A stretch of 38,972 bases of DNA from an uncultured Eubacteriales bacterium. Lineage in GTDB: Bacteria > Bacillota > Clostridia > Oscillospirales > Oscillospiraceae. How positions within the stretch are numbered: the first letter of the stretch is position 1; each line of letters begins with the position of its first letter. The DNA lies in NCBI GenBank assembly GCA_900319695.1, contig ONPN01000022.1, positions 1-38,972 on the forward strand. Direction: 5' to 3'. The position numbers and the translations under genes were made by a program. The notes beneath the pieces were generated by a model. It was not told the DNA's origin, did no database searches, and was given only the letters and a program-made list of their open reading frames with translations. Below, one piece after another: positions 26,902 through 33,211 of this stretch.

Positions 26902-27606
26902 TTACGCGGCCTTCTGCGCGATGGTTTCCGTGGCGAAGTCGAAGACGGGCACGTTCTCTTCCGGCGTACCGGGGATCAGGCGCAGGGTATAGCCCGCCTC
27001 CCGCGACAGCTTGAAAAGGCCGACGATGCGGTTGAGCTCTTCGTCTTCCTCTTTTGCCGCGGAATCCGTTTCCTCTTCTTCAAGGGGAGGCTCCATGGGA
27101 TCGTCGTCCACCACGCTTTTCCTGTAGAACGGTTCAAAGTCCGCGTCCAGCACCTCGCCCTCCGCGGGCTTTGCGAAGAGCTTTGCGCGAAGGGAGCGGA
27201 AGAAGGAAGCAATGAGCATCCCCAGCAGGCTTGCATGGACGCGGGGCAGGTGGATGATCTCTTCGGCCTTGGCCTCATCCACGTCGCTCAGGGCCACGGT
27301 CAGCTTGCCCGTCTCCACATAGGCGGCGGAGAGGAAGCAGCTCACAGCCAGCGACTCGGAGGCATAGACCTCCGGGGCGTCGATCCGCTTCGCTGCGGCG
27401 CGGACGCAGACGACCGCGGCGGATTCAATCTCCCCGATGCTGATGTCATCGGCATAGACGGTGCCGGCGCTGATAACGCCTTTGCCGCTGATGCTTTTGG
27501 CCTTGACACCATAGACCACCTTCAGGCAGCCGTCTACGACCAGGTTTTCGGTCACCAGGGATTCGTACTTTACGGTTTCTCCCGCGGGGATATATACAGT
27601 TTTCAT
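26902..27606 (-). CDS. Beta-helix-like (bactofilin-like) protein with acidic tail
   Basis: The first 110 of 234 residues show short repeated strands with frequent Val, Gly and Ala (ESLVTENLVVDGCLKVV, ISGKGVISAGTVYADDISIG), the look of a right-handed beta-helix such as bactofilin or FapA. A hydrophobic helix at about 128-145 and a long acidic stretch (about 165-195) follow. There is no signal peptide. The function is unknown. It lies between ThiF and the methyltransferase with gaps of 13 and 3 bases. It ends in Ala-Ala. Confidence 0.7.
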   Translation of the reverse strand: MKTVYIPAGETVKYESLVTENLVVDGCLKVVYGVKAKSISGKGVISAGTVYADDISIGEIESAAVVCVRAAAKRIDAPEVYASESLAVSCFLSAAYVETGKLTVALSDVDEAKAEEIIHLPRVHASLLGMLIASFFRSLRAKLFAKPAEGEVLDADFEPFYRKSVVDDDPMEPPLEEEETDSAAKEEDEELNRIVGLFKLSREAGYTLRLIPGTPEENVPVFDFATETIAQKAA

Positions 27607-27619
27607 GATGATCTTCCTT

Positions 27620-28387
27620 TCATGCCGATTTTTTCTTTATGGTTTGTTTTTGCAGAACGGTCTGCATCCTCACGGTATTGGTGGAGAAATCCGTCTGTCG
27701 GACAAGGCTCTCCCCGTGGGTCAGGATGTTGTAAACCATATCTACCACGGCGGTGGCCGCAGTGATGTTGGCCGCCATGCTCTGGGGATTGGACTGGGCC
27801 GCCTCGGCGCAGGAGAGCTCCGTGGGGAACTTGTCCGTTGCCTTCAGAAGCTCCGGGTATACGCCGCCGATGGGCTTAAAAAACGTATGCCCGTTTTTCC
27901 TCACACCGCAGACCACCTGACCGGAGAACTCGCCGTTGCCGCTGTCGATGTAGATGAGGTCCTTCGCCTGACAAAACGCCTGGTGGCAGAGCTGCCGGGA
28001 CTTGTTGTTGTCCACGGCGCCGATCAGGATCACCATCTCCTTGACAAAGCGGTAAATGTGCGGGTCAAGCTGCCATTCTCTCGGTGTGATGAGCGCCTTG
28101 AGCACTTCGAGATTTTCCACGAAGTTCGGGACATACTCGGCCTCCATGCCAAAGACGGAGGCGTAGCGCTCCGCCAGGACGCGGGCCTTGTTCTCGCCCA
28201 GATCGGCGGGGGAAAAGTTTTGCCGGATCAAATTCTTCTGCTCCACGATGTCACCGTCGCAGAGGATGAACCTCGCCGGACGGCCCAGCGCGTACAGCAG
28301 GCGGTAGAGGTGCGGCGCGATATGCCCGCCCGTGCCGCCGGCGCCGAGCATCACAATCTTGACCGGTACGTCAATGGGATACTTCAT
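27620..28387 (-). CDS. ThiF/MoeB-family E1-like adenylating enzyme
   Basis: The 255-residue E1-like enzyme should adenylate the C-terminus of a ubiquitin-like protein. The Rossmann loop is GAGGTGG (15-21). The ATP-binding residues D44, N52, R55 and K67 lie in LCDGDIVEQKNLIRQNF and GENKA, D126 in GAVDNN, and C193 is the candidate catalytic cysteine (ELSCAEAAQ). It resembles the ThiF of PRTRC cassettes. ATG 28387 is chosen although the frame opens 25 codons earlier, because the fold begins there and GAGG precedes it. It overlaps the JAMM gene by 17 bases. Confidence 0.9.
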   Translation of the reverse strand: MKYPIDVPVKIVMLGAGGTGGHIAPHLYRLLYALGRPARFILCDGDIVEQKNLIRQNFSPADLGENKARVLAERYASVFGMEAEYVPNFVENLEVLKALITPREWQLDPHIYRFVKEMVILIGAVDNNKSRQLCHQAFCQAKDLIYIDSGNGEFSGQVVCGVRKNGHTFFKPIGGVYPELLKATDKFPTELSCAEAAQSNPQSMAANITAATAVVDMVYNILTHGESLVRQTDFSTNTVRMQTVLQKQTIKKKSA

Positions 28388-29678
28388 CGTCCAGATCCTC
28401 AAACATGCTCTTCCGTCTGGAGGCCAGACGGGACTCCTTCTTCTTGCAGGTGACATGCTCATGCCAGTCCTTCGGATACTCCCGCTCCAGCCCCTCGATT
28501 ACCGTCGCCGGGTCGATGGGGACGAAGCTCCCGCCGCAGAAGATGCGCGCCTTGATTTCCGGGAAGAAATGGTCGAGCTCGCCGAGCACCAGATACAGGC
28601 CCGTCTCGCTCTCATCCCAGTCGTCCTCCGCCGAGAAGAACGCCTCCATGCTGTTGTGGCTGTGGATATCCGCGTAACGGATGAAGCGGCTCTCATCGTC
28701 GTAGGGGCAGTCCCGAAGATCGGCGTCCAGATGGGATTTCTGCACCGTCTGCTTGGGGACATAGGCGAAAAACTCCTGCTCCAGCTTGCCCCAGTAGATC
28801 AGGGCCAACGCCTCATACTCCTCATGTTCCTGCATGAAGGAGCGGAAGAAGGCGATGATCTGCCCGATCAGGGACAGCGGGATCAGGGGCAGAGCCGGGA
28901 TAAACCCGGCCCTTGCCGACTGAAACTCAGTCACTTTGTTTTTTGGGGCAATAAACTCACCCTGTTCTGTCTTCCTCATCTCATAGAATTTGCCGTCATT
29001 CGCGGGGAATAGGCAAATCACTTTGTCCGACTTCCGGGCCTCCTCGGCGCTGCCGAAAACGCCCTTGTATGCCGCGTTGCCCTTCGATTTCATGGTGACT
29101 CTGGGCTTCACGAAGCAGTCCGGATTCTTGTCCTTGGATTTCCTCAGCATCTCAAGGAATTCGCGGGAACGCTCCACGCTCTCCTTCATGGAGGCGATGG
29201 TCGTGCCCTCCGGGTCCTTCACATCCTTGCGGATCGTGCCGTACTCGATGCTCCAGGTGACGTACTTGCCCGCCTCCAGATCCGTGAAGTCCTCGGACTT
29301 GCGGATGCGAAGCTCCTCAAAGGTCATGGAGGTGTCCTCGATGGTCTCCTTCGCGCCCTTGTGGTAGAAGATGGGCAGCTTGTCATAGAGCCCCTTCTGG
29401 GTGTTCTCCTGGGTCTTGGCCTCGACCGCGGCAGAGATCGGATCGGGAATCTCTTCCTTCTTCTCCGGCTTTGCCTTCGGTGCTTTCTTCTCCGGCGCGG
29501 GCGGGGGCGTTTCCGCTGCCTTCTGCTCCGCGGGGGCCTCCTGCTTCTCGGCTGTCGGTTCCTGCACGGGTTCCGGGGTCTCAAAGGGATTCTCGCTGCT
29601 TGCTCCACCGCCGAAGATCGCCTCAATGTCAAGGCCGTCGTCCTCCAGTTCGGTGAATACGCTGTCGCTTTCGTTCAT
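28371..29678 (-). CDS. JAMM/MPN+ metallopeptidase with N-terminal extension
   Basis: The JAMM zinc motif is complete in the last third of this 435-residue protein: H339-S-H341-x7-S349-x2-D352, with E287 or E289 as the upstream catalytic Glu. Such peptidases release ubiquitin-like proteins or process their C-termini. A disordered Pro/Ala/Glu-rich stretch (25-85) and an unrecognised domain (about 90-250) precede it. Only a short hydrophobic patch (258-275) is seen, not a clear membrane segment. It is the first gene of the operon, behind a leader ORF and terminator. ATG 29678 has GAGGAG six bases upstream. It overlaps the E1 gene. Confidence 0.88.
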   Translation of the reverse strand: MNESDSVFTELEDDGLDIEAIFGGGASSENPFETPEPVQEPTAEKQEAPAEQKAAETPPPAPEKKAPKAKPEKKEEIPDPISAAVEAKTQENTQKGLYDKLPIFYHKGAKETIEDTSMTFEELRIRKSEDFTDLEAGKYVTWSIEYGTIRKDVKDPEGTTIASMKESVERSREFLEMLRKSKDKNPDCFVKPRVTMKSKGNAAYKGVFGSAEEARKSDKVICLFPANDGKFYEMRKTEQGEFIAPKNKVTEFQSARAGFIPALPLIPLSLIGQIIAFFRSFMQEHEEYEALALIYWGKLEQEFFAYVPKQTVQKSHLDADLRDCPYDDESRFIRYADIHSHNSMEAFFSAEDDWDESETGLYLVLGELDHFFPEIKARIFCGGSFVPIDPATVIEGLEREYPKDWHEHVTCKKKESRLASRRKSMFEDLDDEVSH

Positions 29679-29698
29679 GATCGCTCCTCTTTCCGGAC

Positions 29699-29737
29699 AA
29701 AAAAAGACCGCAACCGCCCAAAGGCAATTACGATCTT
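29699..29737 (-). terminator. Leader terminator (attenuator) of the E1/JAMM operon
   Basis: On the minus strand AAGATCGTAATTGCC (29737-29723) pairs over all 15 positions, four of them G-U, with GGCGGTTGCGGTCTT (29718-29704), with a 4-base loop, followed by five T. It ends 20 bases before the JAMM start codon, so every transcript must read through it to express the operon. Confidence 0.88.
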
Positions 29738-29749
29738 CTTTGTCCTATA

Positions 29750-29785
29750 TTATTTTTCAGTTCGTCCAGTTGAGCGAAGGCGCAA
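29750..29785 (-). CDS. Candidate leader peptide of the attenuator
   Basis: A perfect AAGGAGGTG lies four to five bases before a TTG opening an 11-residue frame, MRLRSTGRTEK, which ends 12 bases before the terminator stem. Start codon and frame are uncertain. A GTG inside the ribosome binding site opens a 20-residue frame, and an ATT opens a nine-residue one. A ribosome stalled or released here could alter folding of the terminator. The RLR tripeptide resembles the arrest motif of ErmD-type leaders, which may be chance. Confidence 0.45.
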   Translation of the reverse strand: MRLRSTGRTEK

Positions 29786-29858
29786 TACACCTCCTTACAG
29801 ACAGTCTTATTTCCTAACCTGCTTCGCCCTAACTTGCATCTCCCTGAAATACGGGTTT

Positions 29859-29886
29859 ATTGTAGCATGTAACGGGGCGGTTTGAA
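29859..29886 (-). promoter_or_regulatory. Candidate promoter of the E1/JAMM operon
   Basis: Minus strand TTCAAA (29881-29886), a 16-base spacer and TACAAT (29859-29864). The -35 is weak, suggesting an activator or tight control. Two operator-like palindromes lie directly upstream. Confidence 0.45.
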
Positions 29887-29889
29887 CAG

Positions 29890-29926
29890 GTGTAAGTGTT
29901 ACACATAGAGGTGTAACCGCTACACC
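29890..29926. promoter_or_regulatory. Tandem palindromic operators
   Basis: GTGTAA-GTG-TTACAC (29890-29904) and GGTGTA-ACCGC-TACACC (29910-29926) share the half-site GTGTA. Their centres are about 21 bases apart, two helical turns, just upstream of the operon's -35 box. The binding protein is unknown. Confidence 0.6.
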
Positions 29927-30205
29927 TGCGCGATTTCCTGGGCCGTTGGCCGTTCAAAATGATATCCGGCGCTCTTTAGAGCCACGGTACCGCGATCATA
30001 GTTTTCCCGCTCCATCAGCACATAGCCCGTGTTAAAGGTTGAAACCGCAAACATGCTGATCCCAGTATTCGTCAACACTTTTGCGATCCGTGAGAGAATA
30101 CCAACAAGTCCAAAATCAAGCTCCCCAACAATATGAGAGGTTTTCTATCCATCCTCACGTTCAATAACAAACTTTATGCTGAAGGAATAATAGATTAGCC
30201 ATGGA
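29920..30205 (-). pseudogene. Broken ACT-domain protein
   Basis: Read on the minus strand, the frame encodes an ACT domain (GELDFGLVGILSRIAKVL, then GISMFAVSTFNTGYVL). A TAG at 30145-30147 interrupts it right before this, where relatives have Trp (REDG-stop-K). The N-terminal part is missing and merges into the promoter of the next gene. It ends inside the operator region. Homologues are small metabolic ligand-binding proteins of Clostridia, unrelated to the element. Confidence 0.75.
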
Positions 30206-30236
30206 ACAGGGCTTGTTCGTGTTTTTTCAACACTTC

Positions 30237-30265
30237 TTGACATTAGTTGTGACATCAATTATAGT
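30237..30265 (+). promoter_or_regulatory. Promoter of the DAC-like sensor gene
   Basis: Consensus TTGACA (30237-30242), a 17-base spacer and TATAGT (30260-30265), 35 bases before ATG 30301. Confidence 0.85.
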
Positions 30266-30300
30266 GAATGATAAGATTATTTCAAAGCGTGGAGGACACC

Positions 30301-31758
30301 ATGGCTCAAAAAGCAGAGAATATCCCCGCATGGGCGGCGATTAAATGGAAAGGGAATAAGCGTGGCCTCGACGAATTCAAGGCTTTCATCAAGGACAAGT
30401 TATTGCCGATCTTGGGAATAAAGAGTGAAAATCCCCAGGTTTCCGATATAGCGCGTCAAGAGCGCATCACAATGAGCGCGGGCAGAGACGGGAAGTACCG
30501 AGTCGATTTCTCTTCAGGAAAGCGCGCGGTGTACATCGACCCTGTCCCTACGGAGTTGACGGGCTTCACCAAGAATATGGGTGCCGAGATCATTAATGCC
30601 TTTCTGGAGATCTCCTGCTTTTATGTAGACAACAATACAATTCGCAATCGTTATCCCAATGAGGTCACCTATGAGAAAGTTGTGGATGCAGCCATCGAGA
30701 ACGGCATTTGTCGCTACATCGCTGGGTCCAATTTTGAGAGTTTTATCCGGCTTGTTAGCAGCTTGGAGACTTGGGCAGTGAAGACCTATGAGGGGAAAAA
30801 GGTCAGTTTCGGTTTCATATTTGATCCATTGCGGGAGGACGGAATTCCCTTGGGTAAAGACAAGTCGTGGCTGGATTTCCTCCAGAACGACTATGCTGCC
30901 CCACTTAGTGACGGCATCCATTCCCTTATTGAGCTGAACAAGAACTGCGAGCCTTGTGGCTATCTCTCCTTGACCCAGGATGGCAGGGTGAAAGGCTATA
31001 AGTTGGACAACGATGCACCATATCGCTTTGCTCAGGTGATTCAGACCTATGTTACTGGCAACAGGGTAGGCGTCTTTCTGCTCAACAACGGAGACATCGT
31101 TTTGGCAAAAGGCGGGGCCGTCAGAGTGATCAAGCGTAATCTCAAATGGCTCAACATCAGCTTTGAGGCTTTCACCGGCTTTATTACTGTCGAGTTGAAC
31201 AAAAAAATTGGCAAGAAGCTGCTTAAGTCCATATACGCCTCTGTTCTTGACGTGTCTTTTTCCCATACAGGTGGCATCATCGCCTGGGTTCAGAACGAAG
31301 GAAAATGGAATGAGCTAACCGCGTCCGAAGTTGGCAAGGAGGCCGTCATCGATCCCTGCGATAATCTGTGTATTAATACCGACGACAAGATCATGGAGAC
31401 GATGAAAAAAGCGCGGGGAAAAATGCAGGAAAAAGAAGAAAAGGAGTTTGAGAAAGAGATTGAGATGCGCCTGCTCAAGCGGAAGGTAGTCAAGGCCTTG
31501 GTGGGTGACGAGACCTTTCCCAAGATAGACAGGAAGCTTAGGGCTGAACTAATCGCCATGGATGGAGCTTGTGTTGTCGACTGGAAAGGGAGAGTTTGCG
31601 CGGTGGGTGCCATAATTCAGAACGACAGCGGTTCCGCTGGCGGAGGCAGGACCGCCGCGGCAAAAAAGCTATCCAAGTACGGCTTTGCGGTCAAGGTCTC
31701 CACAGACGGCTATATCGAGGCCTTTGTGAAGGAAAAGAACGTGTATTCAGTCAAATGA
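30301..31758 (+). CDS. Protein with degenerate diadenylate-cyclase-like (DAC) nucleotide-binding domain
   Basis: The C-terminal part of this 485-residue protein matches the DAC fold in order: GGIIAWV (about 335-341), the DGA motif in LIAMDGACVVD (421-423), then GGGRTAAAKKLSKYG and VKVSTDGYIEAF. In active DisA/CdaA enzymes the second motif is GTRHRAA. Here the RHR is lost (GGGRTAA), so a nucleotide sensor of the DACNV-like type is more likely than a c-di-AMP synthase. A charged helical insert (about 360-400) splits the domain. The N-terminal 280 residues are unrecognised. ATG 30301 has GGAGG five bases upstream; the longer frame lacks a site. The gene is monocistronic, with its own consensus promoter and a base composition unlike its neighbours. 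Confidence 0.7.
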   Translation: MAQKAENIPAWAAIKWKGNKRGLDEFKAFIKDKLLPILGIKSENPQVSDIARQERITMSAGRDGKYRVDFSSGKRAVYIDPVPTELTGFTKNMGAEIINAFLEISCFYVDNNTIRNRYPNEVTYEKVVDAAIENGICRYIAGSNFESFIRLVSSLETWAVKTYEGKKVSFGFIFDPLREDGIPLGKDKSWLDFLQNDYAAPLSDGIHSLIELNKNCEPCGYLSLTQDGRVKGYKLDNDAPYRFAQVIQTYVTGNRVGVFLLNNGDIVLAKGGAVRVIKRNLKWLNISFEAFTGFITVELNKKIGKKLLKSIYASVLDVSFSHTGGIIAWVQNEGKWNELTASEVGKEAVIDPCDNLCINTDDKIMETMKKARGKMQEKEEKEFEKEIEMRLLKRKVVKALVGDETFPKIDRKLRAELIAMDGACVVDWKGRVCAVGAIIQNDSGSAGGGRTAAAKKLSKYGFAVKVSTDGYIEAFVKEKNVYSVK

Positions 31759-31848
31759 ATCAAGGAATGGCAGGTATAAGGTTTGGTGGAGCAGCATATA
31801 CTGGATAAGCGTGTTGCTTGCGGGAGTATAGTTGAAGTAAAAAAGCAG

Positions 31849-31877
31849 TTGACAAATGATTTTCCAAAGAGTATAAT
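31849..31877 (+). promoter_or_regulatory. Perfect consensus promoter of a small transcript
   Basis: TTGACA (31849-31854), a 17-base spacer and TATAAT (31872-31877), both boxes exact. The predicted transcript runs to the terminator at about 32029, roughly 145 bases. Confidence 0.88.
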
Positions 31878-31904
31878 GCACTGCAACATGTGAAAGGTGG
31901 CGTC

Positions 31905-32000
31905 GTGATACTGTCATGCGCGCCAGATTGTTTGATCCTACTATGTGATTGGATGGATCATACGAGCACGGCAGGTTCTACACCTGTACAGAAAGCCTGA
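31905..32000 (+). CDS. 31-residue leader ORF or small peptide
   Basis: GTG start with AAAGGTGG just upstream, stop at 31998-32000. The peptide has three Cys, a hydrophobic CLILLCDWM centre and ends TPVQKA. Its last codons lie in the 5' arm of the terminator, so translation to the end would block that hairpin, as in leader-peptide attenuation. It could instead be part of a non-coding small RNA. Confidence 0.45.
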   Translation: MILSCAPDCLILLCDWMDHTSTAGSTPVQKA

Positions 32001-32029
32001 GGCATTGAGTCCTTTGGCTTTCTTTTTTT
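31990..32029 (+). terminator. Intrinsic terminator of the small transcript, possible attenuator of the GNAT operon
   Basis: agaaagcc (31990-31997) pairs with ggctttct (32016-32023); pairing extends inwards with one T-T mismatch, and seven T (32023-32029) follow. Confidence 0.85.
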
Positions 32030-32110
32030 GCTTGTTCGGCTCAAAACATGACTGCGAACTCTGATTATTCCTATATTCGGCAAATGATTGCCTCCTAAAA
32101 GGTTGTTGTA

Positions 32111-32139
32111 TTGCTTCTTTCTCTGTCTTGCGATATACT
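32111..32139 (+). promoter_or_regulatory. Possible second promoter of the GNAT operon
   Basis: TTGCTT (32111-32116), a 17-base spacer and TATACT (32134-32139), only 15 bases before ATG 32154. Confidence 0.45.
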
Positions 32140-32153
32140 TAAGTTGGGAAGAG

Positions 32154-32627
32154 ATGTTGTCCTTTGACATACGGCTTTTTCCCTATGGAAGTCTCACCAG
32201 TACCAAAAAGCAAATTCCCGTTATAATTGAACTAACAACACGTACTCAACTTGATACTGTCCATACAGATCCAAAATGGCAGACCGATTGGTCATCTGAG
32301 TATCTTGCCGATCCAACGATTGACAAGTATGCTGTTACAATGGAAGACTGGGAACTGATTGCGCTTGGCGCATATCAGGTTCAAGATCGTAAATACTATG
32401 GAATCGGTCAGCTTCTTATTGCCTTTGGCATCAAATATTCTATTGACAAAGGATGTCTTGGCGTAGTTGCATTTGAGGCAAAAATAGACGATCTCGCGCG
32501 TCATTATGAGAGAGATTTTCATGCCATACGTATCCCGTCCCTTGGTGAGGGGGTGAAGCGGTACATGCTGGCGGATGAACTTGCATGGGAAATGCTGTCG
32601 AACTATTTGGAGGAGGTTACAGAATGA
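32154..32627 (+). CDS. GNAT-like N-acetyltransferase
   Basis: The GNAT core is suggested by ALGAYQV, the acetyl-CoA-loop-like YYGIGQLLIAFGIKYSIDKG, LGVVAFEA and the closing YERDFHAI. The usual Q/RxxGxG/A loop reads YYGIGQ. The 157-residue length fits a single GNAT domain. The substrate is unknown; GNATs here could act as resistance enzymes, tRNA-targeting toxins or protein modifiers. ATG 32154 is preferred over the upstream frame start because a GGGAAG site precedes it. It overlaps the next gene by four bases. Confidence 0.6.
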   Translation: MLSFDIRLFPYGSLTSTKKQIPVIIELTTRTQLDTVHTDPKWQTDWSSEYLADPTIDKYAVTMEDWELIALGAYQVQDRKYYGIGQLLIAFGIKYSIDKGCLGVVAFEAKIDDLARHYERDFHAIRIPSLGEGVKRYMLADELAWEMLSNYLEEVTE

Positions 32628-32821
32628 ATCCACATGATGATCCTCAATTTGTAATTGATGACCTCGCCGCCAAGGCGGGCGGATACTTTGCTATGCCCTC
32701 AAAAGAGGAAATAGCGTTTACAGATCTTTTCTTTCACATTTGCAATCAATTTGGCATTCATTATGCAAGCGCTACGCCGAAGGCACGTTTTTTTGTGGAT
32801 GAAGTTACCCAGGTGACTTAG
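32624..32821 (+). CDS. Small protein coupled to the GNAT gene
   Basis: The 65-residue protein is not recognised. ATG 32624 overlaps the GNAT stop (ATGA), and GGAGGAGG lies seven bases upstream, so the pair is translationally coupled. In GNAT toxin-antitoxin pairs the antitoxin is a ribbon-helix-helix protein, usually upstream. This protein is downstream and shows no clear RHH motif, so that reading is weak. Confidence 0.65.
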   Translation: MNPHDDPQFVIDDLAAKAGGYFAMPSKEEIAFTDLFFHICNQFGIHYASATPKARFFVDEVTQVT

Positions 32822-32932
32822 GCTCACATGCACGGAGAAAAGGCAGAGCCCAGCTTTTCCACTATTGTTAAGTCTGGTATCTCTGCATAATGAAACGATA
32901 AAGACTGTCAAATTACATCTAAAACGCGAATC

Positions 32933-32961
32933 GGCCGGTACCGCAAAATGCAGTACCGGCC
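32933..32961. other. Perfect hairpin without T-tract
   Basis: ggccggtac (32933-32941) and gtaccggcc (32953-32961) with an 11-base loop. It lies between the convergent GNAT operon and the broken small gene and may act as a weak bidirectional terminator. Confidence 0.5.
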
Positions 32962-32966
32962 TTGCA

Positions 32967-33196
32967 TCATATTTTGTTCATTTCACTTTTTGTCAGGACA
33001 TCGATTATGATCTTTGCGCCGAGCTTAAAGGCCGTAATATAGTTTTCACAGTCTATTATACTTGTGAGTTCATCTCTGCATTTCAGGTAGTCCTCGAAAA
33101 GCTGGTTCGTGAAAGGGCCTCGGCGTACTGACGGTTGTGGATAAGCGGCCTTTCAATCTGAAGATCGTTTTTCCAGAGTTCCTCCAAAATTTGCAT
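32967..33196 (-). pseudogene. Frameshifted DUF6809-like small gene
   Basis: ATG 33196 has a strong GGAGGAG site and opens MQILEELWKNDLQIERPL, but the frame stops after 33 codons. Another frame continues with FTNQLFEDYLKCRDELTSI and ITAFKLGAKIIIDVL, the C-terminal half of the DUF6809 type common in clostridial mobile elements. The span of 230 bases is not a multiple of three. About 15-20 codons seem lost at the junction near 33110-33125. It lies 15 bases behind the VWA gene. Confidence 0.7.
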
Positions 33197-33211
33197 AGCT
33201 CTCCTCCATTC

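Larger units (their letters stand above)
31759..32153. other. Regulatory gap before the GNAT gene
   Basis: About 400 bases hold a consensus promoter (31849-31877), a 31-codon leader ORF (31905-32000), an intrinsic terminator (31990-32029) and a second promoter (32111-32139). Bases 31759-31848 and 32040-32110 show nothing I can name. Confidence 0.7.

Noticed and set aside
25588-27765. 725-codon plus-strand frame across three operon genes
   Set aside because: It crosses the methyltransferase and beta-helix genes and their junctions; no start site or recognisable domain. A codon-bias shadow.
29750-29785. Calling the leader a macrolide-resistance (erm) leader
   Set aside because: Only the RLR tripeptide matches, no methyltransferase of the Erm type follows, and the start codon is uncertain. 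Kept as a testable idea only.
30301-31758. Active c-di-AMP synthase
   Set aside because: The RHR motif needed for catalysis is absent, so a sensor role is more likely than synthesis.
31920-31999. Possible tRNA-like fold near the ggttctac stretch
   Set aside because: No acceptor stem, anticodon arm or proper T-loop could be built.
31958-32170. 70-codon minus-strand frame over the terminator
   Set aside because: It reads through a clear promoter-terminator unit of the other strand, lacks a ribosome binding site and looks like random composition.
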